From the IMG/VR virus record IMGVR_UViG_3300044655_000820, positions 1 through 32,446 of that record: a stretch of 32,446 bases of DNA; one strand, 5' to 3'. The translations under genes and the position numbers were made by a program. Below, one piece after another: positions 16,577 through 23,846 of this stretch. Position 1 is the first letter of the stretch. Each line of letters starts with the position of its first letter. This stretch comes from a virus. The notes beneath the pieces were generated by a model. It ran no database searches. It was not told the DNA's origin and saw nothing but the letters and a program-made list of their open reading frames with translations.

Positions 16577-18695
16577 ACGTTGCTCCAATGTCTTTTAAGA
16601 TACGGTAGGCTTCAGTTATATACCACTGCTTATCTAAATCAGCAGGTAAGCAATCTGGTAATCTTTGCAATGGTCGGCAATTATTACTCATTGGAACAAG
16701 GTTGCCACTATTGACATATACGATGGCTGTGTTGGTCGAATTACTGTGATAGTATCTAACTGTCTTACCTAAGTATTCACCGTCCTTTACAGCCCCTCCC
16801 TTGACGTTTCTCAATGTGATAAACTTGCGTATATCTGTATTATTGTTAATTGTATCTTCAATAGCAATAGCATTAGTCAAATAAGCAACTACAGCTTCAG
16901 TACATACCACATTGACAGGATTCTTAGCTATTGATGATTCAGCATAAGCACCTTTTAATTTAACTTCACCATTTGTTTTGATTGCAATATAGTTATTCAC
17001 ATCACGATTGTAAATAGCTGAGTAATGTGTTTCTTCCATAATCATATTGCAATGTTTTTCAAATCGTTTTGTGATGTCCTGCAACAAATCATATTTATCT
17101 GTATCACAGTAAACAACTATGCCATCTGTGTTAGACAATACTACGTCAATACCAGCAAGTTGTAAACGCTCCATAAACATAAGGATAGTTAATTGACCAG
17201 ATATTGTAACCTGTGCTAATAAGCGTGGCGCATAGAGAATACTGTATTTACTGCCAAACTTACCAAACGAACCATTAAGACAAATCTTAAGCATAGCATC
17301 TTTAACTTTATCTTTATTTTTCTTAGCTTGTAATCGTGGATAAAAGATTTTATTTTCATAAAGATTCAAGAATCCAAAACCCAATGATTCTGGTGATAAT
17401 TTTTGGTCAATAATCATTTTTGGATAAAATGATGCGGCATCAATATCAGTTACCTTTTTATTTTTAGTAGCAATATAAGCAATGCTTTCTTCAACAACAT
17501 GCAAACCACCCAAACCCATCTTGTGCTTAATACCGCCAATAGTCACAATCAAACCCTCAACATCGGGACACATTACCTTACCTTCTCCTGTGTCAATATC
17601 TGCATTGCGCACTATCTCAAGAATAGCTTGTAATTCTGGTGTTTTAAAATTGATATATGCTGGCACAGTATATTTGAATTTAAAACTAACAAATTCACGC
17701 TTTTCAGCTTCACGACCAGTTAGCTTTTTATATTCAGCACCAATGATAGCTTCAGCAACCTGTGCATCTGATTTAGAACGCAAGTCAACATCATATTCGG
17801 CTGTCATCTTTTCACGTAATTCAATAGCAGATAATCTATCTAAATAAACTAATTTAGTTACAGATAAATCATTGGCACAATAATACTTGACAACTGATAT
17901 TTTCTTTTCACAAAGGGTACTTAATGGTTTAAATGGTAAATCAATAATGCTATCGCAATGTAATCTTGCACCATATAGTTTTAATGAATATTGCAATGGA
18001 CACAATTCCATAATGTCAATTTGATTTATATTGACAAGTTTTGTTTTGAATGCTTTTAATACTTCATAGCCACGCACTTCTTCTTCAATTATCATGGTGG
18101 TTGCACGTTGCATATCAGCACATGTTTTATTATTTAAGAATAATGACATGATGATGGCATCGAAGCCAATGCCGTTAAAAGAAATCAATTCTTTATTATC
18201 AATAATATATTGTAACTTACGATAGTTAGGTTCACCATGAAATTCAGATAGTTCAAAGAAAGCAACCTTACCACTATCGATGCCTTCAAAAGCAATCAAT
18301 GTGTAATTAGCATACACCTCAATGTCATATGTCAATCGCTCTGTGCAATCCACTAATTCACGGTCTGTGTATTCATTAGGAATCCATCCAGCAACCTCGT
18401 CAAGAAATGGAATATAATCCTCATTTTCCCAAACTCTTTCTGGTTTAACTGTCATGGTTTTTGGCTCAGCTTGCCAAAACAAACCATCCAAATCTCTACG
18501 TTGTTTACCAATAACCACAGGTTGATTATCAAAATAACGCTGTAGTCTTTCTAATACATCATCATTGAGGTCTAATTGAAATGCGTCTTCTTCACTATAA
18601 GGACTTTCTAAACCCAATTGCACTTCAATCTGGCTAATAGATTCACCAGTGATTAGCATTAAGTCATAAGCACTTATTACACGTTGATTGAGCAT
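16572..18695 (-). CDS. Family B DNA polymerase
   Basis: A 707-residue replicative polymerase with 3'-5' exonuclease. Exo motifs are LTYDIE at about residue 123, FNGIGFD at about 175 and YCANDLSV at about 273. Polymerase motif A is DIDAASFYPKM (about 417), motif B is KICLNGSFGKFG (about 475), and motif C is SNTDGI (about 522). In motif C the usual DTD is NTD, but the Asp that binds metal in family B enzymes is kept. At 707 residues it is shorter than T4 or RB69 polymerases. It starts 13 bases after a tiny membrane ORF, with AAGGA seven bases before its ATG, and follows the sliding clamp gene, so polymerase and clamp are probably made together. Confidence 0.9.
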   Translation of the reverse strand: MLNQRVISAYDLMLITGESISQIEVQLGLESPYSEEDAFQLDLNDDVLERLQRYFDNQPVVIGKQRRDLDGLFWQAEPKTMTVKPERVWENEDYIPFLDEVAGWIPNEYTDRELVDCTERLTYDIEVYANYTLIAFEGIDSGKVAFFELSEFHGEPNYRKLQYIIDNKELISFNGIGFDAIIMSLFLNNKTCADMQRATTMIIEEEVRGYEVLKAFKTKLVNINQIDIMELCPLQYSLKLYGARLHCDSIIDLPFKPLSTLCEKKISVVKYYCANDLSVTKLVYLDRLSAIELREKMTAEYDVDLRSKSDAQVAEAIIGAEYKKLTGREAEKREFVSFKFKYTVPAYINFKTPELQAILEIVRNADIDTGEGKVMCPDVEGLIVTIGGIKHKMGLGGLHVVEESIAYIATKNKKVTDIDAASFYPKMIIDQKLSPESLGFGFLNLYENKIFYPRLQAKKNKDKVKDAMLKICLNGSFGKFGSKYSILYAPRLLAQVTISGQLTILMFMERLQLAGIDVVLSNTDGIVVYCDTDKYDLLQDITKRFEKHCNMIMEETHYSAIYNRDVNNYIAIKTNGEVKLKGAYAESSIAKNPVNVVCTEAVVAYLTNAIAIEDTINNNTDIRKFITLRNVKGGAVKDGEYLGKTVRYYHSNSTNTAIVYVNSGNLVPMSNNCRPLQRLPDCLPADLDKQWYITEAYRILKDIGATS

Positions 18696-18708
18696 TTGTT
18701 AATCCTTA

Positions 18709-18792
18709 TTAGTTGATGTGATACTTAAATTCAAAGTAAGTATAAGTGATTAGTAAACCAATTGCTACTCCTATAATTAAATAAACAATCAT
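18709..18792 (-). CDS. Tiny 27-aa membrane protein between clamp and polymerase
   Basis: The ATG at 18792 overlaps the clamp stop (ATGA), a GGGG lies 10-13 bases upstream, and the frame ends in TAA just before the polymerase ribosome site. The product begins MIVYLIIGVAIGLL and is one membrane span followed by a short polar tail (FEFKYHIN). The ORF exactly fills the gap between two conserved genes, in the same overlap style as other genes here. Its function is unknown; docking the replisome at the membrane is a speculation. Confidence 0.6.
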   Translation of the reverse strand: MIVYLIIGVAIGLLITYTYFEFKYHIN

Positions 18793-19748
18793 CTAGCATA
18801 CCCCACAATACATCCTCGTAATCTATCACCAGTAAATATAGCTGGTCGTGGGTAAGAGCTGAAATCAATTCTTTTCATAATACCTTCTAATAATATCAAT
18901 AAGTTATAATTATAAACACCGTATGTAATTGGTAAATTCATTTCATAAACAGCTTCATTTTTTGTAGTCAATCCTTCTTTTGTAAATGTAATAGATGTAA
19001 ATTCTTCATCACAGAATGCTTTAAGTTGTTTCAAACCCGTATAAAAATCTTCTGGCATTTCAATAGGTGAACATGGAATATTCAATATGCCACCAAAGTT
19101 AGGAAATTTATTTTCAAGTGTTCTGGTTTTTATCCATGAGTCATCATCATAAAAAAATGTAATTGACTTTTGGCAATACCTAACACTAACAGGAATCAAT
19201 TTTATTTTAATTAATTCCTTAATTGCTTGTGCTGGTATCACAATAGGCATTGTGATATTTAGCAATGTGTCATGTTGTATTGCAATAGTATTGCAGGTAA
19301 CAAAAGCATTATTGCCATTAAACATGATGCTATTAGCCCATGCTTTTGCAGGGTCAGTATTATTGCCCATAAATGGTTCTAATATAGTAATAACTTGCAT
19401 GAAGTTTTCACCATCAATTTCATAATCAATACCTTCTGGGCGATACTCATGTGTATGTGTTATATCACATTCAATCAATGCTCGTAACTTACCAGCCTTA
19501 ACTGATAACTTTCCAGTTGGCGTTAGATTAAATGATGGTATTGCATTAGCATCATTTGCCGCTTTTATTATCGCTGTAAAGGTATCTGCTTTAGGTTTAC
19601 AATCAATAGGTATGCCAATACTAGCACTTGCTGTTAACAAGCCATTGTGAGCAAATATACGGTTATTTTCAATAGAGAATATTCCACCTTGTACTGTGAC
19701 TGATTTCTTAGTCACTGCACGTTGTACAAAATTAATTGCATTTATCAT
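18789..19748 (-). CDS. Sliding clamp-like DNA polymerase processivity factor
   Basis: A 319-residue protein resembling phage DnaN-like beta clamps. Features seen are GGIFSIENNRIFAHNG near the start, GKLSVKAGKLRALIEC at about 78-94, and FPNFGGILN before the C-terminal third. These match the repeated beta-alpha-beta layout of clamp domains, although sequence similarity to cellular clamps is low. It lies directly upstream of the family B polymerase with only a 27-codon ORF between. A clamp would tether the polymerase to DNA. A short AT-rich leader with a dyad lies upstream. An unrelated structural DNA-binding role cannot be excluded. Confidence 0.72.
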   Translation of the reverse strand: MINAINFVQRAVTKKSVTVQGGIFSIENNRIFAHNGLLTASASIGIPIDCKPKADTFTAIIKAANDANAIPSFNLTPTGKLSVKAGKLRALIECDITHTHEYRPEGIDYEIDGENFMQVITILEPFMGNNTDPAKAWANSIMFNGNNAFVTCNTIAIQHDTLLNITMPIVIPAQAIKELIKIKLIPVSVRYCQKSITFFYDDDSWIKTRTLENKFPNFGGILNIPCSPIEMPEDFYTGLKQLKAFCDEEFTSITFTKEGLTTKNEAVYEMNLPITYGVYNYNLLILLEGIMKRIDFSSYPRPAIFTGDRLRGCIVGYAR

Positions 19749-19764
19749 TTTAAAGTCCGATGTT

Positions 19765-19804
19765 ATATTATTGTTGTGATAATAATATCATAAATTTTAG
19801 GCAA
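19765..19804 (-). promoter_or_regulatory. Candidate promoter with overlapping dyad upstream of clamp
   Basis: On the - strand, TTGCCT (19799-19804) and TATCAC (19776-19781) are 17 bases apart. ATATTATT (19765-19772) and AATAATAT (19781-19788) form an inverted repeat over the -10 region, suitable for a repressor. Both elements are weak matches. Confidence 0.35.
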
Positions 19805-19806
19805 TA

Positions 19807-19829
19807 AAAAGGGCTTTATCAGCCCTTTT
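19807..19829 (-). terminator. Rho-independent terminator after lysis cassette
   Basis: AAAAGGGCT (19807-19815), loop TTATC, AGCCCTTTT (19821-19829). Leftward transcripts would end in a U run. It lies 23 bases past the stop of the coiled-coil membrane protein gene. Confidence 0.85.
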
Positions 19830-19852
19830 GTAAAACTAATATGTTATAGCTA

Positions 19853-20290
19853 TTAATGCCTAGTAAATGCTTCTTGTATAAGCCATACTGCTATAGCACC
19901 TAGTGTTGATAATCCTGCATAAATTATTTTTTCAAGTGTTGCTATCTTTGTTGTGTGTTCAACGTCAGTTCCACTCTGTGAATTTTGTTCTATTTTAAGA
20001 TGTTCAATTTCTTTAAAGACTCTATCAAAGGCGGCTTTATTATCTATGTATATTTCAGATGTTCGTTTTTCTCGTTCTTCTGCTTTGATTGCTATTTCTT
20101 TCATCACTAAGGTGAATTCTGAAAATTTCTTAGATAGTTCACTTAAATCTAAGCGGATTTCTTTATCTATAGAACTTAATGTTGATTTTATCTCATCTAA
20201 ATCTTCCTTAACCATTGTGATATTCTCCTCAGCATGTTTGATTCTATATAGCTCAACCGATGCTGATTCTTTAATTAGTTCCGTATTCAT
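19853..20290 (-). CDS. Coiled-coil protein with C-terminal membrane anchor (XhlA/holin-like)
   Basis: A 145-residue protein. Residues 1-115 are highly charged with regular heptads (VKEDLDEIKSTLSSIDKEI and onward), a long coiled coil. Residues 120-141 form one membrane segment (AGLSTLGAIAVWLIQ), ending in a short polar tail. This layout matches XhlA-type proteins that act with lysozymes in some phages and prophages. The gene starts in the TAATG of the lysozyme-like gene and ends at a terminator, so it is the last member of a three-gene lysis unit. AGGGAAAG precedes the ATG. Holin function is inferred; a spanin-like role is less likely without a lipoprotein partner. Confidence 0.6.
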   Translation of the reverse strand: MNTELIKESASVELYRIKHAEENITMVKEDLDEIKSTLSSIDKEIRLDLSELSKKFSEFTLVMKEIAIKAEEREKRTSEIYIDNKAAFDRVFKEIEHLKIEQNSQSGTDVEHTTKIATLEKIIYAGLSTLGAIAVWLIQEAFTRH

Positions 20291-20718
20291 TATCTAACTT
20301 TCCCTGTTTTTAAAATAGTAATTAGTCTATTATTAACATTGCACTTTTGAAGTTCATATGCCGCTAAAGTAAACCGCCCTTGTTGTAAATAGTCCAACAC
20401 CTGTTTTTGAAATAATATTTCAGATACTGAATTTAATTTTGCTGACCCAATGATAACAAATTGACTCACTGAATCTAATTCATCAAACCATGTGATGCTA
20501 TTTAATATTTGATTTTTGATAGAAAAACATTCCAATCGTAATAATCTATCAGCTTTTTGTTCTGAAATACCATCAGTTTTTAATTCTGATACTTCAGAAG
20601 GTGGTAACAATAATCTATTTTTCATCATATCATATTTATAACCAATAGTGTGATTAACTACTGTATTATAAAATGGTAGTATCTCTTTTAATACTATTAG
20701 CCCATTATCTAATATCAT
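20290..20718 (-). CDS. Degenerate lysozyme-like protein (probable pseudo-enzyme)
   Basis: A 142-residue protein similar to the GH24 lysozyme at 16043-16516. Matching parts include HTIGYKY against YSIGYGY, LLLPPSEVSELKTDGIS against LALPKAEISKLKHDGIT, and the end LITILKTGKV against LALVLKSGQF. Key features are lost: the catalytic Asp region has become FYNTVV, the second Gly of TIGYG is Lys, and the WARxxxGRA segment is missing. Glu 12 may still align with the catalytic Glu. The frame is intact and coupled by TAATG on both sides, so it is kept and translated. It may bind peptidoglycan or regulate the endolysin; this is inference. Confidence 0.65.
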   Translation of the reverse strand: MILDNGLIVLKEILPFYNTVVNHTIGYKYDMMKNRLLLPPSEVSELKTDGISEQKADRLLRLECFSIKNQILNSITWFDELDSVSQFVIIGSAKLNSVSEILFQKQVLDYLQQGRFTLAAYELQKCNVNNRLITILKTGKVR

Positions 20719-21251
20719 TATTTTTCCAAATACAATGCACGTTCAGCTTGTCTACGCAAAGTCAAACCACGAAGTACAACTTTTTTGCCATTAACTGTTG
20801 CTTTATTCCATTTAAGAAACTCATCTGCTGCTCCAGCATCATCACCAGCTAATATCTTTTTGAGCAACGTGCTTACTTTTAGATTACCGTCACCGCAGTT
20901 ATAATCAAAAGAAACAACTGCCGCAAATTCATTTTCTGATAATTCTATTTTGCCACGAATAGCTCTAGTCACATTGTCGGCATAGACTTGTAAATCTATA
21001 TTTAACAACGCTTCAGCATCTTTTTCAGTCATCATGTGAAAAACTTCTGCCGCTTGTCTATATGCTTCTTTTTTATCAGCAGAACCTTTTAGAAATCGAG
21101 ATTTATCTGTAGTTTTTAAAGCACGACCATAACCAATAGTCCAAATTCCTGCTGGACATTGTTTTGGCTGTAATCCAATTTTGGTTAAATCGCCATCATG
21201 CAAAGATTCAAAATGCTTAATTAAGTCAATGCCTTTTTGGTTTATAGTCAT
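20718..21251 (-). CDS. Endolysin, GH24 lysozyme
   Basis: A 177-residue lysozyme of the lambdoid/P2 type. Glu 15 in HFES is the catalytic acid, and QCPAGIWTIGYG carries Cys 32 and Thr 38, the Glu-Cys-Thr arrangement known in this subgroup. Later features include AAVVSFDYNCGDGNL and LTLRRQAERALY near the end. It has no signal peptide, so it needs a holin to reach peptidoglycan. It is the first gene of the lysis unit and overlaps the lysozyme-like gene by TAATG. GGGAAA precedes the ATG. A promoter candidate overlaps the upstream terminator at 21280-21320. Confidence 0.93.
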   Translation of the reverse strand: MTINQKGIDLIKHFESLHDGDLTKIGLQPKQCPAGIWTIGYGRALKTTDKSRFLKGSADKKEAYRQAAEVFHMMTEKDAEALLNIDLQVYADNVTRAIRGKIELSENEFAAVVSFDYNCGDGNLKVSTLLKKILAGDDAGAADEFLKWNKATVNGKKVVLRGLTLRRQAERALYLEK

Positions 21252-21279
21252 TATTATTTCCCTATAATTAAAAATAAAA

Positions 21280-21315
21280 AAATCAAGCTAAATGGTACAT
21301 TATTTAGCTTGATTT
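21280..21315 (-). terminator. Rho-independent terminator after dUTPase gene
   Basis: AAATCAAGCTAAAT (21280-21293) and ATTTAGCTTGATTT (21302-21315) form a perfect 14-base stem with an eight-base loop. Leftward transcripts continue into a long U run. It ends the dUTPase unit before the lysis cassette. Confidence 0.85.
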
Positions 21316-21320
21316 GTCAA
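21292..21320 (-). promoter_or_regulatory. Putative promoter for lysis cassette, embedded in terminator
   Basis: On the - strand, a perfect TTGACA (21315-21320) is followed after 17 bases by TACCAT (21292-21297). The -35 touches the right arm of the hairpin and the -10 sits in its left arm and loop. Transcription would start near 21285 and read the endolysin gene. Confidence 0.5.
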
Positions 21321-21325
21321 GTTAT

Positions 21326-21766
21326 TTATGCAGTACCTGTACTACCAAATCCACTTTCACCACGAGCTGATGGTGGAAATTCAGTTACTACTTCAAATTG
21401 TGCTTGTTCTACTTTAATAAATACCATTTGTGCAACACGCTCATTCGGTGCAACAATAAATGAAGCTCCACTACGATTCCATAATGACACAAACACTTGA
21501 CCTTGATAATCAGAATCAATTAGACCAACTAGGTTTCCTAATACAATACCACTGTTATGACCAAGACCAGAACGCGGTAATAACACTGCCGCATAGTTAG
21601 CATCATCAATGTTAATTGCTAAACCTGTTCCAATCAACTTAACTTCATCTGGTTGTAATACTAACGGTTCATCTAAAATAGCTCGTAAATCTAATCCTGC
21701 TGAGCCACCTGTTGCATAAGTTGGTAATACTGCTCTTTCATCTACAACTTTAATTTGTACTCTCAT
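21326..21766 (-). CDS. dut: dUTP diphosphatase (dUTPase)
   Basis: A 146-residue trimeric-type dUTPase with all five motifs: [40 protein letters not shown] and the C-terminal [10 protein letters not shown] arm. It hydrolyses dUTP to dUMP and diphosphate, keeping uracil out of DNA and feeding dUMP to the ThyX encoded at 28172-29032. Length and motifs match the bacterial Dut type. The ATG is preceded by AAAGGTG. It closes a unit of small genes starting with the VRR-NUC nuclease and ends at a strong terminator. Confidence 0.97.
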   Translation of the reverse strand: MRVQIKVVDERAVLPTYATGGSAGLDLRAILDEPLVLQPDEVKLIGTGLAINIDDANYAAVLLPRSGLGHNSGIVLGNLVGLIDSDYQGQVFVSLWNRSGASFIVAPNERVAQMVFIKVEQAQFEVVTEFPPSARGESGFGSTGTA

Positions 21767-21778
21767 ATCACACCTTTG

Positions 21779-21964
21779 TTAGTTATCGCCATTTTTAACA
21801 TCGAATTTGAGTGGCGGTGTATTCAAATCGACTCTACCACATTCTAAGCACTTTCTTGAATCTGTTGCGTATGATACCGAAAAACTTGTGCAAATATGTG
21901 GCTTTAACATATTCCACGTATCAACAATCAATAATCGTAACGCTTCTTTATAAAATTGGAACAT
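21779..21964 (-). CDS. Hypothetical 61-aa protein with CxxC
   Basis: A small protein with a good ribosome site (GAGGAG, seven bases before ATG). It contains Cys 25 and a CLECGR segment (Cys 39, Cys 42) that could be half of a zinc site, followed by a Pro- and Asp-containing tail. No family is recognised. It lies 12 bases upstream of dut in the same direction and overlaps the 54-aa ORF before it by 37 bases in another frame. Confidence 0.6.
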   Translation of the reverse strand: MFQFYKEALRLLIVDTWNMLKPHICTSFSVSYATDSRKCLECGRVDLNTPPLKFDVKNGDN

Positions 21965-22092
21965 TTATTTTCTCCTCTGGTATCAAAATAAACATATCGC
22001 ATTAACTTAATACGTTCATCTTTTTTATAACCCATTGAACATATTGATTTGCTGTAGCAGCTAGTATTTGTACACGTTATAGGTATATTCAT
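21928..22092 (-). CDS. Hypothetical 54-aa Cys-rich ORF
   Basis: Begins MNIPITCTNTSCYSKSICS and ends FIKKRYDY. Four Cys (7, 12, 18, 44) suggest a metal site or disulphides. The ATG lies four bases after the stop of the 97-aa gene, and the ORF fills most of an otherwise empty 130-base gap. No clear ribosome site is present, so translation would depend on coupling. The 37-base overlap with the next gene is longer than usual in this window and lowers confidence. Confidence 0.4.
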   Translation of the reverse strand: MNIPITCTNTSCYSKSICSMGYKKDERIKLMRYVYFDTRGENKCSNFIKKRYDY

Positions 22093-22096
22093 ACAA

Positions 22097-22390
22097 TCAG
22101 CTTGTATTACGTTTTTCTTCTAGGACAGCTATTGCTTTTTGTAAGTCACAAACTATAGCATCAATTTCATCATTTGGAAAGTCTATTTCTTCAAGTCGAT
22201 TGCTTATTGCGTTGATTGCTTCAGCAACATCAAAGTGTGTAGGATTATCGTGACTAACAAATTGTTCAATCTGCAAAGCACCTTTTAACAATGTATTTTG
22301 CAAAGATAACATTGTGCCAATTATTCCTTTTTCTGAAGAATCTAAATTACCTTTTAATTTCTTTTCTACATTCTTTAATATGTCAGTCAT
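22097..22390 (-). CDS. Hypothetical 97-aa helical protein
   Basis: A mostly helical, mildly acidic protein with no recognised family. The N-terminal part is lysine-rich (LKNVEKKLKGNL) and the rest alternates hydrophobic and charged residues (VAEAINAISNRLEEI, IVCDLQKAIAVLEEK), consistent with a helical bundle. AAGGA lies just before the ATG, and the start overlaps the preceding gene by eight bases. It belongs to the VRR-NUC to dut unit. Confidence 0.7.
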   Translation of the reverse strand: MTDILKNVEKKLKGNLDSSEKGIIGTMLSLQNTLLKGALQIEQFVSHDNPTHFDVAEAINAISNRLEEIDFPNDEIDAIVCDLQKAIAVLEEKRNTS

Positions 22391-22565
22391 TTGTCATCCT
22401 TACGCATTCAAATGTTGGTTCACGATTAAGCAAATCCACATTTTGGTGAATATGCGCAGTTTTCTTTTTTAATAAACATGCTTTTTTTGTTGGAAAGCGT
22501 TGATGCGTATCAACAATTGACGTACTATTTACAATGCCAATTAGTAACCAAGTTGTTATAATCAT
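22383..22565 (-). CDS. Small exported or membrane-anchored 60-aa protein
   Basis: Residues 1-18 are hydrophobic (MIITTWLLIGIVNSTSI) and look like a signal peptide or N-terminal anchor. The rest has two Cys (30 and 54) in the pattern FPTKKACL and PTFECVR, which could form a disulphide outside the cytoplasm. Similar short exported proteins with this Cys layout occur in many phages without known function. The start overlaps the nuclease stop (ATGA). Confidence 0.65.
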   Translation of the reverse strand: MIITTWLLIGIVNSTSIVDTHQRFPTKKACLLKKKTAHIHQNVDLLNREPTFECVRMTND

Positions 22566-22966
22566 CTGTTAAATCCTATATACTGTTCAATAACAGCAAT
22601 AGCTTCTTGATGACCTTTACATACTACAGCTTTATAACCAGAAGCATTAAGTTTAGCTATCCATTCTTTTTGTGTAGCACTGACTACACCACCTTTAAGT
22701 TTTTTCATTTCAATAAATAAACCATGATAACCAGCACTTGCAAACGGAATGAATAAATCGGGTACACCAGAACATAAACCTTCTGCTTGCGCTCTCATTG
22801 CCGCTACCATTGAGCGTTTACCACCATTTGGAATAGCAAATACATTTTGTAATAAAACATTACTTCTGCAATATGCAATTACTTTTACTTGTTCTTCATG
22901 TTCAGATAATGCAGTTGGGTCAATACCACCTGCTTTGAATTTTATTTTAATTTTAGGAATTTTCAT
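22562..22966 (-). CDS. VRR-NUC family nuclease
   Basis: A 134-residue PD-(D/E)XK nuclease of the VRR-NUC type. Key residues are Glu 24/25 near the N-terminus, PNGGKR (46-51), GVPDLFIP with Asp 70, LFIEMK with Glu 86 and Lys 88, and Gln 99 in TQKEW. Stand-alone phage VRR-NUC proteins act on branched or flapped DNA and are thought to process replication or recombination intermediates. It is the first gene of a leftward unit ending with dut, downstream of an operator-like region at 22985-23048. Confidence 0.9.
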   Translation of the reverse strand: MKIPKIKIKFKAGGIDPTALSEHEEQVKVIAYCRSNVLLQNVFAIPNGGKRSMVAAMRAQAEGLCSGVPDLFIPFASAGYHGLFIEMKKLKGGVVSATQKEWIAKLNASGYKAVVCKGHQEAIAVIEQYIGFNR

Positions 22967-22984
22967 ATATTTTTCTAATAATAT

Positions 22985-23048
22985 TGTGGAAATACACAGT
23001 TATCTGTGTGGAAATGCATACTTTAGCAGAGATTACTAAAGTGTGCAA
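22985..23048 (-). promoter_or_regulatory. Operator-like region: direct repeats, palindrome, hairpin and weak promoter
   Basis: TGTGGAAAT occurs twice, at 22985-22993 and 23007-23015, 22 bp apart (two helical turns). Between and overlapping the copies is the palindrome ACACAG-TTAT-CTGTGT (22994-23009). Upstream, GCATACTTTAG (23016-23026) and CTAAAGTGTGC (23036-23046) form a stem with one G-T pair, which could terminate the PhoH transcript. TTGCAC (23043-23048) and ACTTTA, read as TAAAGT (23020-23025), are 17 bases apart on the - strand. Together this looks like a controlled start for the nuclease-dut unit. Confidence 0.45.
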
Positions 23049-23065
23049 GCATTATTTAAAATTAT

Positions 23066-23776
23066 TTACCGCATATAAGCCATAACAATTTCTTTAGCTA
23101 TTCCACTACGAACTATATCCTGTACATCAAATTTAATAATACCCACATTATTAACATAAACAAGTCTACGAATGGCATCTGCTAAACCACTACGGTCATT
23201 AGTATCCTGTTGGTCTAAGTCCCCATCAATAATAACTTTAACATCTTCGCCAATACGTGTTAAAAACATACGCATTTGACTCTCAGAGCAGTTTTGTGCT
23301 TCATCTAATATAACTATAGCATTATCAAATGTCGTCCCTCTAAGGTAAGCTAAAGGCTTAAATTCAATGACACCTCGTTTCAAATAATAATCAACTGTAG
23401 ATTTACCTAATCGTTTATTTAAAATTTCAAGCATCGGTAACATGTAAGGTGCTGTTTTTTCACCTAATTCACCAGGTAAAAACCCTAGTTTTTCACCAGC
23501 TTCTACAATAGGTCTTGTGATAATTACTTTTGATATGTTTTTTAATTCTAATTGTTGTGCGGCATAACTTAATGCAATGTATGATTTTCCAACACCGGCA
23601 CAGCCGATGCCAATAGTAATTATGTTTTGTTCAATAGAGTTTAAATAAGAACGTTGTTTAACATTTCTCGGTTTAATTTCTTTCGGTTCTTTATATGTTG
23701 GAGTAATAATTATATCGTCAGTAACATAGTTAATTTTAGCAGTTCTAAAATTTCTATTATTTTTTTTACTTGCCAT
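23066..23776 (-). CDS. phoH: PhoH-like ATPase
   Basis: A 236-residue P-loop ATPase of the PhoH family. Walker A is GCAGVGKS (58-65), followed by the family signature around VIITRPIVEAGEKLGFLPGEL, Walker B VILDEAQN, and IDGDLDQQD. PhoH-like genes are very common in phages; the cellular family is linked to RNA metabolism and phosphate stress, but the phage function is not settled. The gene stands alone between the reductase terminator and an operator-like region. AAGGAAAT precedes the ATG. Confidence 0.94.
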   Translation of the reverse strand: MASKKNNRNFRTAKINYVTDDIIITPTYKEPKEIKPRNVKQRSYLNSIEQNIITIGIGCAGVGKSYIALSYAAQQLELKNISKVIITRPIVEAGEKLGFLPGELGEKTAPYMLPMLEILNKRLGKSTVDYYLKRGVIEFKPLAYLRGTTFDNAIVILDEAQNCSESQMRMFLTRIGEDVKVIIDGDLDQQDTNDRSGLADAIRRLVYVNNVGIIKFDVQDIVRSGIAKEIVMAYMR

Positions 23777-23806
23777 GTTTTATATTTCCTTATTTTATAT
23801 AAAAAA

Positions 23807-23836
23807 ATGACCACACTATTTTATTAATGTGGTCAT
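23807..23836 (-). terminator. Rho-independent terminator after ribonucleotide reductase
   Basis: ATGACCACA (23807-23815) and TGTGGTCAT (23828-23836) form a nine-base stem with a 12-base loop. Leftward transcripts run into six U residues. It lies just past the reductase stop. Confidence 0.85.
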
Positions 23837-23846
23837 CATTAAACTA

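Noticed and set aside
17482-17847. Open frame on the + strand opposite the DNA polymerase
   Set aside because: The polymerase frame has exo and polymerase motifs across this stretch; the antisense frame has no ribosome site or familiar pattern.
22985-23015. TGTGGAAAT copies considered as DnaA boxes of a replication origin
   Set aside because: They differ at two positions from the TTATCCACA consensus, and only two copies are present; an operator fits better.
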